DNA from: Methanocalculus sp. MSAO_Arc2 | GTDB lineage: Archaea > Halobacteriota > Methanomicrobia > Methanomicrobiales > Methanocorpusculaceae | NCBI GenBank assembly: GCA_003838065.1 | Contig: QZAC01000106.1 | Coordinates: 1 to 18,413 of the forward strand | Length of the DNA stretch: 18,413 nucleotides | Direction: 5' to 3' | Part shown: positions 1 to 6,491 of the stretch, piece after piece | How the letters are laid out: every line of letters begins with the position of its first letter | Position numbering within the stretch: the stretch's first letter is position 1 | Notes under the pieces: model-generated | Database searches by the model: none | The model's input: only the letters and a program-made list of their open reading frames with translations | What the model was told of the DNA's origin: nothing | Translations under genes and position numbers: made by a program

Positions 1-503
1 CGTTCGATAATCATTCGTTCCGGGTGAGGTACCGCCTTGATACGGGTCCGAATATCCTCAAAACTCGTAAAGGGACTCTTCTGACGTGCTTCAAGGAGTT
101 CTGAGAGTATTTTTTTCCCCACACCCGGGAGAAGATGGAGCATATGCATTTTCAGACTGATAGGAACCGATTTATTAAAAAAACCAACAAAACGCTCTTC
201 ATTATCCCTGACGATCCTCTCGATGGCATAGGGCAGTTCGAGTTTTGCAGTCGTGGTGAGTTCATCATATCTGAGTCTCCGCTTGACCCGTTCAACCTTT
301 GGCCGCTCACCATCTCCGATATAAAGCAGTTCATGAATCTGGATATCGGTCGTCTTTGGAATTATCTCAAGCAGTTTAAACTGATCGACACCAACCGCCT
401 GTACAATGGGTTCACGCTTGATGATCGGGCGGGGATCATCTGTCCGACCATGTTGAAGCAGATCAATCGCTAACGCTTGACTCTCTTTCTTCTCCGCTCT
501 CAT
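1..503 (-). CDS. DUF655 family nucleic-acid-binding protein (3' end outside window)
   Basis: This open frame reads from an ATG at 503 to the left edge, giving about 167 residues without a stop. I recognise the archaeal DUF655 family. The N-terminal half is a small beta-rich domain (conserved stretch QFKLLEIIPKTTDIQIHELL, residues 41-60). The C-terminal half carries a helix-hairpin-helix motif (LLPGVGKKILSELLEAR, about 124-140), which typically binds nucleic acid. An alternative ATG lies at 509. I prefer 503 because the GAGG at 516-513 is 9 nt from it and only 3 nt from 509. The gene follows rpoF by 11 nt and is the last gene visible in the operon. In many archaea the order L21e - rpoF - DUF655 is followed by the rRNA dimethyladenosine transferase RsmA/KsgA, so that gene probably lies just beyond the edge (inference). 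The precise biochemical role of the family is not established. Confidence 0.9.
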   Translation of the reverse strand, partial: MRAEKKESQALAIDLLQHGRTDDPRPIIKREPIVQAVGVDQFKLLEIIPKTTDIQIHELLYIGDGERPKVERVKRRLRYDELTTTAKLELPYAIERIVRDNEERFVGFFNKSVPISLKMHMLHLLPGVGKKILSELLEARQKSPFTSFEDIRTRIKAVPHPERMIIE

Positions 504-514
504 GTCCATCAACC

Positions 515-865
515 TCACATATGAGCAGAAACCAGATCAAGGATCGCATCCAGCTCTTCAGGAGTCAGGGTGAACCGTTCCTTGGCATATATTGCACGAA
601 GTTCATCCCTGTTCCGTGGCATAAGGTTAACAATTCTATATGCGATCTCTGGTTTCATCTTTTCATGTTCCAGCAATGCATTTAAAAGAGTCTTCGAGGC
701 TTCAGGAGAGAGCTTTGCAAGGTGGTTGACATGTTCAATGCTCTTCCTCAGCTCGTAGGACATCTCTTTTCCAGATTCAAGGCGATTTGCCTCAATCTTG
801 AGGAGAACCTCGCGGATCTCCGGAAGGGTGACCCTTTCCTCGCTAATAAATGCTTTTACTTTCAT
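515..865 (-). CDS. rpoF: DNA-directed RNA polymerase subunit F (Rpb4 homologue)
   Basis: This is a 116-residue protein of the archaeal RpoF/Rpb4 family. RpoF pairs with RpoE (Rpb7) to form the stalk of RNA polymerase, which helps open-complex formation and binds nascent RNA. The sequence has the expected helical HRDC-like layout: an N-terminal segment with EERVTLPEIREVLLKIE, a middle helix ending in LSPEASKTLLNALL, and the conserved C-terminal half with IAYRIVNLMPRNRDELRAIY and FTLTPEELDAILDLV. The frame stays open up to a GTG at 874, but the ATG at 865 (MKVKAF) is the better start, since an AGGTG lies 6 nt upstream of it. It follows rpl21e by 22 nt and precedes the DUF655 gene by 11 nt, so it is translated from the trmY-pus10-rpl21e transcript. 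Confidence 0.95.
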   Translation of the reverse strand: MKVKAFISEERVTLPEIREVLLKIEANRLESGKEMSYELRKSIEHVNHLAKLSPEASKTLLNALLEHEKMKPEIAYRIVNLMPRNRDELRAIYAKERFTLTPEELDAILDLVSAHM

Positions 866-887
866 GTCAAACACCTGAATATTTTGA

Positions 888-1181
888 TTAATATTTCTGT
901 GCTTTTAGGTGTTGCGGTTTTGCGATGATGACTTTTGTCGCATTTCCATCTTTCACCTCAAGGACCCATGCACGTCCCCGTGATCCGATGATTGTGCCGG
1001 TCTTTCCATGGAACCTCCGGTGAGGCATACCCTTCTGGATACTCGGCTCCACAACAACATGCACTTTCTGTCCCTCTTCAAAATCCTGGATGACCGAGGT
1101 CACCGGAGGGAGACCGCGTGCTCTGAGTGCTTTCTTGAACTTATATCGAGTCTTTTTACGTGGACCGTTATGATGTGCCAT
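888..1181 (-). CDS. rpl21e: 50S ribosomal protein L21e
   Basis: A 97-residue, strongly basic protein starting MAHHNGPRKKTRYKF. This N-terminus is the signature of archaeal and eukaryotic L21e, a large-subunit protein with an SH3-like barrel. The core shows QKVHVVVEPSIQKGMPHRRF and then GKTGTIIGSRGRAWVLEV, the usual order in the family, and it ends in a basic tail (AKPQHLKAQKY). The frame extends upstream to 1214, but the ATG at 1181 is chosen because the family starts there and a GGAG lies about 10 nt ahead. The pus10 stop codon is at 1186-1184, only 2 nt before this start, so translation is probably coupled to pus10. Confidence 0.97.
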   Translation of the reverse strand: MAHHNGPRKKTRYKFKKALRARGLPPVTSVIQDFEEGQKVHVVVEPSIQKGMPHRRFHGKTGTIIGSRGRAWVLEVKDGNATKVIIAKPQHLKAQKY

Positions 1182-1183
1182 GA

Positions 1184-2428
1184 TTACTCTTCTCCATTCT
1201 CCTCCATTCCCCAAACAGATATGACATCTAATGCCACTACCATTGCAGGGATGCCAAGGATCTCTGAAAGACTGGGGGATGTCCTCCCATTATCACCTGA
1301 AATGAGTTCTTTGACATAGAGTCCGGCCTCGCCGACTACTTCAATCAGGTACCGGCCATTCTCCTCCCCCAGACACCCGATTGAAACGACCGTACGCTCC
1401 CTGATAAGATCTGCTCTCCGATGTGAAACGCGCCGCGGGGTGCGTTGTCGAATCACCGCCCCATTCAGGGCATTCAAAGCGTTTTCGACCTCGTTTTGGG
1501 AGGTATGGCCCTCGATATCGACCAGAATCCTGTATGTTTTATGCGCTTTGTGCGATTTAAGGGTTTCCACCTCACGCCTGCCGGTCCACCGTTTGATGAC
1601 CACTTCAACACGACCTTCAGCAGAGGCATTAATTGCTGATTCAAGATCAGAGAGATGAACAGTACGGAGTTGAGGGGCGATCACCTCCATAATAAACGGC
1701 CGGCCGGAGCCAAGCATCAGTGCATCGATATCTTCGCGGCCGGCACCATGGAGGGTTGCTCCCTGTGCTTTCAATAGGTCAATGGCAGGCCTTCCGATCA
1801 GTTCCTCGACCGAGTCCGGGTATTGTTTTCCGGATCCGCCACAATCTTCACAGCCTGCACCCCGGCATGCGCGGCAGTCCCAATGGGTCTGAGGTATGCC
1901 GCGCTCCAGCTTCCGGTACCGGCCATAAAAAAAAACCGGTGCAATCTGCACTTCAACCGATGCATCACCAATGTTTAAGATCACCGTCACCTCAGGGTTC
2001 TTCGGATCACCCCGCCTTCCTGTGATGGCTGCCACCGCCTTTCCCACTTCCCTGTTCATCTCTGCCTTCAGGGGTTCGGGATCGGTAAGGGAAAAATCGC
2101 TCCAGAGCATCTCTTCGGATTCAGCCATCATCGGCGGGACACGCGTCCCGATAACAAAGGTTTTGTGCTCTATTTCGGAGACGGCGTCTGCTACCCGGCC
2201 TGCCCAGACATCGATCTCTGTGAAAAGATCTGAGCAGACAAAGCAGGTCCCGGATTCATAGGGGGTATACGCCACATTCGCCCAAAGTGCATGGGCGATC
2301 CGCAGGGCACATCCACGCTCCCTGTTAGAAAGTCCATGTGAACGTTTGGCAAAGAGCCTGCCAAGACAATGATCGCATATCGGGCCATATTCAAGAATCG
2401 AACCGACCAGTGGCAGAAGATTATTCAT
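1184..2428 (-). CDS. pus10: tRNA pseudouridine synthase Pus10 (positions 54/55)
   Basis: A 414-residue protein matching archaeal Pus10, which isomerises U54 and U55 in the T-arm of tRNAs and replaces bacterial TruB for position 55. The N-terminal THUMP-containing domain carries a probable zinc site made of two CxxC pairs (Cys18/Cys21 and Cys62/Cys65). A second cysteine cluster at 185-196 (CRACRGAGCEDC) is typical of Pus10. The catalytic domain begins near 200 and contains GREDIDALMLGSGRPF at 230-245. Asp233 aligns with the nucleophilic aspartate of the TruA-type GRxD motif. The C-terminal part shows RTPRRVSHRRADLIRER and GEAGLYVKELISGDNGRTSPS, as expected for motif III and the end of the fold. 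The ATG at 2428 overlaps the trmY stop by 4 nt (ATGA) and is preceded by GGAGGGGG. Position 54 pseudouridine made here is the substrate of the upstream gene product TrmY. Confidence 0.96.
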   Translation of the reverse strand: MNNLLPLVGSILEYGPICDHCLGRLFAKRSHGLSNRERGCALRIAHALWANVAYTPYESGTCFVCSDLFTEIDVWAGRVADAVSEIEHKTFVIGTRVPPMMAESEEMLWSDFSLTDPEPLKAEMNREVGKAVAAITGRRGDPKNPEVTVILNIGDASVEVQIAPVFFYGRYRKLERGIPQTHWDCRACRGAGCEDCGGSGKQYPDSVEELIGRPAIDLLKAQGATLHGAGREDIDALMLGSGRPFIMEVIAPQLRTVHLSDLESAINASAEGRVEVVIKRWTGRREVETLKSHKAHKTYRILVDIEGHTSQNEVENALNALNGAVIRQRTPRRVSHRRADLIRERTVVSIGCLGEENGRYLIEVVGEAGLYVKELISGDNGRTSPSLSEILGIPAMVVALDVISVWGMEENGEE

Positions 2429-2988
2429 ATCCCCCTCCGGTCGGCTTCATTTAAAAATACCGTGATGGCATGATCGGCATGGAGCACCAGAGGTCCGACA
2501 GAGCATCTGGACAGGCTTGCGATCAACTCGTCCTCATCTTCAGTAAAATTCTGGTGATCTGAGAGAAGAAGATTTTCCGGAAGTATACCTACCTGTCTGA
2601 TGTCTGCTCCACATTCATCAAGTACTGCAAACGGATACTCTTCAAGCAGACGGATCAGCCCCCCCTGCCTGATAAAAACGCCAGGAGAAGACTGAATAAA
2701 TTCATCTCCACAATCTTTTGCAAGCGCCTTTTTAATCAATGCACCTGCACTCCGTTCGTCAGGGTTTAGCGAACGGACCTGTTCGCCACTGAAGAGAACC
2801 GTCTTCTCTTCACCACCCTTCAGGATAAGATAGCATTCCACATCACGTCGTAAATCATGTGAAAGGAACAGGGAAGAATTCACACACCGGCAGAGTACAT
2901 CCATCCTGCCGGCACTCCCGGGCATATCATTAAGGGAAAACCCGGGATCGGTGACAGCCCGGTGTCCAATTACCGCAAATCGTTTCAT
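2425..2988 (-). CDS. trmY: tRNA (pseudouridine(54)-N(1))-methyltransferase TrmY
   Basis: A 187-residue SPOUT-fold methyltransferase of the TrmY (formerly DUF358) family. It uses S-adenosylmethionine to convert pseudouridine 54 of archaeal tRNA to N1-methylpseudouridine. Family motifs appear in order: NDMPGSAGRMDVLCRC (about 20-35), SHDLRRDVECYL (43-54), LNPDERSAGALIKKAL (74-89), STPG-like SSPGVFIR (100-107), LSDHQNFTEDED (142-152) and the knot region SVGPLVLHADHAITV (163-177). The length is slightly under the roughly 195-205 residues usual for the family, with a short C-terminus. The start ATG at 2988 has GGAG 5 nt upstream. It is the first gene of the operon, with a TATA-like element about 60 bp upstream. 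The 4-nt overlap with pus10 places both enzymes of the m1-psi-54 pathway on one mRNA. Confidence 0.93.
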   Translation of the reverse strand: MKRFAVIGHRAVTDPGFSLNDMPGSAGRMDVLCRCVNSSLFLSHDLRRDVECYLILKGGEEKTVLFSGEQVRSLNPDERSAGALIKKALAKDCGDEFIQSSPGVFIRQGGLIRLLEEYPFAVLDECGADIRQVGILPENLLLSDHQNFTEDEDELIASLSRCSVGPLVLHADHAITVFLNEADRRGI

Positions 2989-3044
2989 ACAAACTCCAAA
3001 TGGCTTCCGGGAGGGAGCAATAGCCGCTGACCGGAAAAATACAC

Positions 3045-3054
3045 ATATTTATTC
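3045..3054 (-). promoter_or_regulatory. TATA-like box for the trmY-pus10-rpl21e-rpoF operon
   Basis: On the minus strand the sequence reads GAATAAATAT. A transcript starting about 25 nt downstream would begin near 3022 and give a leader of roughly 33 nt that contains the GGAG ribosome binding site of trmY. No stronger TATA element lies closer to trmY. This placement also means the structured element at 3541-3810 is unlikely to be part of the trmY leader. Confidence 0.5.
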
Positions 3055-3113
3055 ATCCGCATCCGCTTAATAGATATGCAATACTTCAGGAAGGGTCGTG
3101 CGGTCACTTTTGA

Positions 3114-3121
3114 CTATAAAA
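3114..3121 (+). promoter_or_regulatory. TATA-like box upstream of the MazF-like remnant
   Basis: CTATAAAA on the plus strand lies about 25 nt before the GTG at 3146, which is the spacing expected for a leaderless archaeal transcript of the toxin-like reading frame. It may be a surviving promoter of the decayed gene. Confidence 0.35.
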
Positions 3122-3145
3122 CCTGCCATCTTTTCTTAAACACCG

Positions 3146-3382
3146 GTGATTATTACGAGCACCCATCGATCCCGCGATGTTGTGCTGATCCCATTTCCAT
3201 TTCAGCATGGAGATAATCAAAAAAACCTCCCTGCAGTCTTTATCTCAGCTGAATCGGGCCATCTGCTGCTTACGCCCTGCACACAGCAAACGCCAGCCAA
3301 TAACCCTGCAATGACAATTGAACTCTTCGGGGAACGTGCTGTCCTTTTTACCAGATTACAGGACCAACCCAATCGATTATAA
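3146..3382 (+). pseudogene. Decayed MazF/PemK-like toxin gene remnant
   Basis: The 78-codon frame reads SRDVVLIPFPF near its start, then LPAVFISAESGHLLLTPCTQQ. This matches the layout of MazF/PemK-type endoribonucleases, which begin RGDVVLVPFPF, continue KRPAVVIS, and then have a strand ending in ITSQ. The conserved RGD is altered to SRD, the frame ends far short of the usual 110-120 residues, and a plausible continuation (NVLSFLPDYRTNPIDYNAKGK) lies in another frame from about 3318 to 3500. This suggests a frameshift near 3330. No antitoxin gene is recognisable next to it. The frame starts with GTG and has no ribosome binding site. I infer a dead or truncated toxin gene; a short unrelated protein cannot be excluded. 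Confidence 0.45.
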
Positions 3383-3540
3383 CGCAAAAGGGAAGACCCA
3401 CAGAAGAGGCCTGCAGAGGGATCACCGGGCATGGATACTGTCGAAAGCGACAGGAGATCAAACAGACCAGATAAAAGAAGACTCTTCTCAAACATTCTGA
3501 TCGCCAGGTTTTTCCTGAATTCTTAGGAACGTGGGGTTGA

Positions 3541-3805
3541 TCCCGTTAGAGATCCCGATGCAACAACCGGATCATTGAGGGTGACTGAAGCAGGTGCGGC
3601 GCGGGTATCGGGGGGCGGGGTCAAGCGAAGGGAACAGGATGACAGAGCTGATAAACCCTTGCTCATCAGAGCAACCTGAAAGGCGATTCAGAAGGAATCG
3701 GGGTTTTATCTGCTTCTGGCAGCCCCCGGAGCAACCCCGCCCCTACCGCGCTAGCATCTGCGGCCACCCGGCTCAACCTCCCTTGCGGAGTACTTGCGGA
3801 CGGGA
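3541..3805 (+). repeat. GC-rich nested inverted-repeat element, candidate structured RNA
   Basis: This stretch folds on itself over nearly its full length. The outermost match is TCCCGT (3541-3546) with ACGGGA (3800-3805). A long imperfect stem joins 3575-3621 to 3734-3776: TTGAG with CTCAA, GGTG with CACC, CAGGTGC with GCATCTG, GCGCGG with CCGCGC, and GGGGCGGGGT with ACCCCGCCCC. At the apex, 3646-3658 pairs with 3701-3714 (one mismatch, one bulge) and closes a three-way junction. Inside it are two perfect hairpins: TTGCTC/GAGCAA (3659-3674, 4-nt loop) and CGATTC/GAATCG (3684-3700, 5-nt loop). One G-U pair (3594 with 3757) would be C-A on the other strand, weakly favouring a plus-strand RNA. 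I do not recognise the family. Possible readings are an independent non-coding RNA or a copy of a dispersed palindromic repeat. Confidence 0.5.
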
Positions 3806-3904
3806 GAGCGGGCGGTGGGGGGTTATCTGATACGCAAATACCAGTAGCCCTTCTTCAACGTACCATGGCCCCTTGTCTCTGACTCTTCTACCACCAATAA
3901 TCAT
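3773..3904 (-). CDS. Small ORF of 43 codons, unknown function (doubtful)
   Basis: The frame starts at an ATG at 3904 and ends at TGA 3775-3773. The first 27 residues (beginning MIIGGRRVRDKGPWYVEEG, then LLVFAYQI) look protein-like. The last 16 residues lie inside the GC-rich inverted-repeat element and are rich in Pro and Arg. A strong TATA-like element lies about 40 bp upstream, and CAGG sits 4 nt before the ATG. I do not recognise it. It could be a real small protein, a fragment of a lost gene, or a chance frame over a structured element. Confidence 0.2.
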   Translation of the reverse strand: MIIGGRRVRDKGPWYVEEGLLVFAYQITPHRPLSRPQVLRKGG

Positions 3905-3938
3905 AAAACCTGAAGATGAAGTCATTGGTATGAATGTC

Positions 3939-3950
3939 AAAATATATTTT
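3939..3950 (-). promoter_or_regulatory. Strong TATA-like element, probably directed leftwards
   Basis: AAAATATATTTT is a perfect 12-nt palindrome embedded in an A/T run. On the minus strand it is preceded by an A-rich stretch (TAATAAAAA) resembling a BRE, so transcription towards lower coordinates is favoured, with a start near 3918. Such a transcript would cover the 43-codon frame and then the inverted-repeat element. Because the box is self-complementary, rightward transcription antisense to srp54 is also possible. Confidence 0.45.
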
Positions 3951-3990
3951 TTTTATTAACATTGTTCAGACAATAGACAATAGTGATTTG

Positions 3991-4068
3991 AGGCTATTTG
4001 TGTAGTATGATAGCCTTTGGATAGGAATGGCCTTCAGAAATATGGAGAAGAACCATTTATCCTATCCT
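3991..4068 (-). terminator. Tandem hairpins at the 3' end of srp54
   Basis: Two inverted repeats follow the end of srp54. The first pairs TCCTATCC plus CCAT (4053-4067, with the stop codon TTA of the plus strand as a 3-nt bulge) with GGATAGGA plus ATGG (4019-4030), about 12 bp in total. The second is a perfect 7-bp stem, AGGCTAT (3991-3997) with ATAGCCT (4010-4016), around a 12-nt loop. They end the ten-gene operon and may act in termination or 3'-end protection. No long U-run follows immediately; the nearest U-rich tract on that strand is the TATTTTG at about 3936-3943. Confidence 0.4.
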
Positions 4069-5382
4069 GTCCCCACCAAACTGTTTCATAAACCGGTTCA
4101 TCGAGAACCGGCCGCCGCCTTTGAACCCCTTCAGTGCACGCTGCATCATTTTATAGTATTTAACGAGTTCCCGTACTTCATCAACGGTGGAACCCGACCC
4201 ATGGGCAATCCGCTGGATCCGTGACGCTCCAAGGAGGGAGGGGTCATCCATCTCGTCATCGGTCATCGAATCCATCATAATCCGGTACCGTTCCATCTTC
4301 ACTGAGGTAATATCATAGACCTCTCCTGGAACGTTCATATTACCAAGCGGAAGCATTGAGAGGACCTGTTTCAGCGGACCCATCTTATTGATCGCCTCAA
4401 GCTGCTGATACATATCCTTGAGGGTGAACTTACCCCGGAGCATTGCATTGACATCAAGATCCCCGGTTTCCATTACATCCTCGGCACGCTCGACCAGGGC
4501 TCGCAGATCTCCCATCCCGAGCATCCTGGATATGAAACCATCAGGATCGAAACGCTCCAGGTCATCGATGGTCTCGCCAGCCCCGATGAAGACAATCCCG
4601 GACCTGGTTTCTGCCACCGCAGAGAGAGCACCGCCACCTTTGGCTGTCCCATCCATCTTCGTCACGATAACGCCATCAATACCGATGGCCTCATGGAACC
4701 GCCGTGCCTGGTCACGTGCCGCCTGGCCAAGAGCAGCATCTATGACCAGCCACCGGTGAGTTGGTTGTGCAACCACGTTAATCTCCATAATTTCCTGGAT
4801 GAGATCATCCTCAAGGGCATGGCGCCCGGCAGTATCAATGATGATGACTTCTACATCGCGGAGTGAGATCAGCCCATCTTTCACAATTTTGACGGCATCT
4901 TTCTCCTCCACATCACCATAAACCGGGATGTTCATCTTCTGGCAGAGGGTCTTCAACTGGGCAAACGCACCAGGCCGGAAATTGTCACAGCAGATTGCCC
5001 CGACTTTCATCCCTTTCCTCTGGAGATACCGGCAGAGTTTTGCTGTTGTCGTTGTCTTTCCTGAACCCTGGAGACCAGCCATCAGGATCTTTTGTGGTTT
5101 TAAGGAGATTTCGGCTTCAGGACCCATCAATGCAACGAGTTCCTGGTAGACGATCCGGAGGACATGATCTTTTACCCCCATTCCTTTCGGGGGGTCCTCC
5201 TCAAGAGCGCGCCTCTTGATGGACTGAGAGAGCTGCATGACAAGTTTTACATTCACATCAGCCTGGATCAGGGCACGCTGCAGATCGCGGATCAGCTCTT
5301 CAACCGCGGCCCGGTCGACCACTGCCTTGCCTGCCAGTTTCTTGACAGCATCCTTTAACGAGTTGGAGAGTGACTCAAGCAT
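4057..5382 (-). CDS. srp54: Signal recognition particle GTPase SRP54
   Basis: A 441-residue SRP54 protein, the subunit that binds signal peptides on nascent chains and docks the ribosome to FtsY at the membrane. The N domain covers about 1-90. The G domain shows the P-loop GLQGSGKTT (103-111), the switch motif DTAGR (183-187) and TKMD (241-244), followed by GTAKGGGALSA. The methionine-rich M domain runs from about 315 to the end and holds the SRP RNA-binding motif SRIQRIAHGSGS (387-398) followed by DEVRELVKYYKMM. The length matches archaeal homologues. The ATG at 5382 shares one base with the ftsY stop (TGATG), so the receptor and the particle GTPase are made from one mRNA with coupled translation. 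It is the last gene of the operon, and its stop codon is built into a hairpin. Confidence 0.98.
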   Translation of the reverse strand: MLESLSNSLKDAVKKLAGKAVVDRAAVEELIRDLQRALIQADVNVKLVMQLSQSIKRRALEEDPPKGMGVKDHVLRIVYQELVALMGPEAEISLKPQKILMAGLQGSGKTTTTAKLCRYLQRKGMKVGAICCDNFRPGAFAQLKTLCQKMNIPVYGDVEEKDAVKIVKDGLISLRDVEVIIIDTAGRHALEDDLIQEIMEINVVAQPTHRWLVIDAALGQAARDQARRFHEAIGIDGVIVTKMDGTAKGGGALSAVAETRSGIVFIGAGETIDDLERFDPDGFISRMLGMGDLRALVERAEDVMETGDLDVNAMLRGKFTLKDMYQQLEAINKMGPLKQVLSMLPLGNMNVPGEVYDITSVKMERYRIMMDSMTDDEMDDPSLLGASRIQRIAHGSGSTVDEVRELVKYYKMMQRALKGFKGGGRFSMNRFMKQFGGDRIG

Positions 5383-6482
5383 CAGGCATCATCTCCAATG
5401 ATCTCATTAATGATGAGATCAGACGAGAAGGGAACAATATCTGAATATTTCTGTCCGATACCAAGGAAGACCAGGGGTTTTCCAATAGTATATGCGATAG
5501 AGATAGCAGAACCTCCTTTTGGATCCATATCCGCCTTTGTCAGGATCACTCCATCTGCCCCGACCGTTTTTTCAAACTCTTCAGCCCTGATGACCGCATC
5601 ATTTCCGGCGGTTGCCTCGTCAACATACAGGATGAGATCCGGATTCATGACACGCCTGATCTTATTGAGCTGGCTCATGAGGTTGGCGCGGTTGTGAAAC
5701 CGGCCGGCAGTATCAGCAAGCACCACATCAATCCTGTGTGCGCGGGCATACTCTACCGTATCAAAAAGGACAGCGGAGGGATCGGCACCTTCCTGGTGGG
5801 CAATGAGCCTGATACCAAGACGATCTGCATGGACATGAATCTGTTCGATGGCACCGGCACGATAGGTATCACCGGCCCCGATAACGATGCTGAAGCCCTC
5901 ATGTTTAAGAAAATCCGCTACTTTTGCGATCGATGTCGTCTTTCCGGTACCATTGACACCGGTGAAGAGAATTTTCACCGGACGATCATGGGACCGGATA
6001 TAGTCTGGAAGGTCAAGACCATCGCCAAGCACCTCCCTGAGGGCAGCTTTGAGAGCATTGGTAACTATCTCGGTCGGATCCTGTCGGATCTTTCTGTGCG
6101 TTCCAACAAGAGATGTTCTCATATGTGCAATGATTGCATCTGTTACCGGAAGGGCAACATCTGACTCGAGCAGGATCATCTCCAGTTCAAAAAGAGGTTC
6201 TTCAAGGTCCTTTTCGGTCAGGATGAATTCACGTTCGGTGACAAATGTCCTGAACCTGGTAAAAAAACCAGCTTTTTCAGCAGGCATTTTTTCTTCTGCC
6301 CACTTTGTCCGGGCAACGGACCCGGTTTTTGGCATCTCGGGAGATGGCGCCCTCTCGGCCTCGCTGTTCTGGACAGTGTCCTCCTCAGACGGGATCTCCG
6401 GGGTCTGCTGGATATTCTCTTCGATAGTAGTGCCAAATTTCGCTCGGACATCCCGTAATTTATTCTTCAGACCTTCAAACAT
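5382..6482 (-). CDS. ftsY: Signal recognition particle receptor FtsY
   Basis: A 366-residue SRP receptor GTPase. It begins MFEGLKNKLRD, the typical amphipathic membrane-contact helix. An acidic, low-complexity linker follows (about 20-70, rich in Glu and Pro), corresponding to the A domain. The N domain spans about 75-160. The G domain shows GVNGTGKTT (175-183), the GDTYRAGAIEQI region (204-215), DTAGR (257-261), TKAD (315-318) and the closing FLGIGQKYSDIVPF (339-352). It binds SRP54 in a GTP-dependent complex at the cytoplasmic membrane. It starts 9 nt after the pfdA stop, with GGGGAG immediately before the ATG, and overlaps srp54 by one base. Confidence 0.97.
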   Translation of the reverse strand: MFEGLKNKLRDVRAKFGTTIEENIQQTPEIPSEEDTVQNSEAERAPSPEMPKTGSVARTKWAEEKMPAEKAGFFTRFRTFVTEREFILTEKDLEEPLFELEMILLESDVALPVTDAIIAHMRTSLVGTHRKIRQDPTEIVTNALKAALREVLGDGLDLPDYIRSHDRPVKILFTGVNGTGKTTSIAKVADFLKHEGFSIVIGAGDTYRAGAIEQIHVHADRLGIRLIAHQEGADPSAVLFDTVEYARAHRIDVVLADTAGRFHNRANLMSQLNKIRRVMNPDLILYVDEATAGNDAVIRAEEFEKTVGADGVILTKADMDPKGGSAISIAYTIGKPLVFLGIGQKYSDIVPFSSDLIINEIIGDDA

Positions 6483-6491
6483 GCTCCCCGA

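Noticed and set aside
3428..3450. Small hairpin CTGTCG-AAAG-CGACAG as a terminator of the toxin remnant
   Set aside because: A 6-bp stem with no U-run after it; too little support for a terminator call.
3541..3810. RNase P RNA or SRP (7S) RNA, given the position next to srp54
   Set aside because: On neither strand could I find the universal RNase P core (GAGGAAAGUC-type segment and ACAGAA-type partner) or the SRP helix 8 core (CAGG/GGAAGG/AGCAG arrangement) or conserved Alu-domain loops. The hairpins at the apex are too short for SRP helices 6 and 8.
3594..3830. 78-codon plus-strand frame across the GC-rich element
   Set aside because: Its composition (Pro, Arg, Cys rich, no recognisable pattern) follows from the inverted repeats, and it has no ribosome binding site. 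It is better read as a by-product of the structured element.
4418..5358. Several long plus-strand frames opposite srp54
   Set aside because: They are antisense shadows of a clearly conserved gene, rich in Ser and Arg, without ribosome binding sites or family features.
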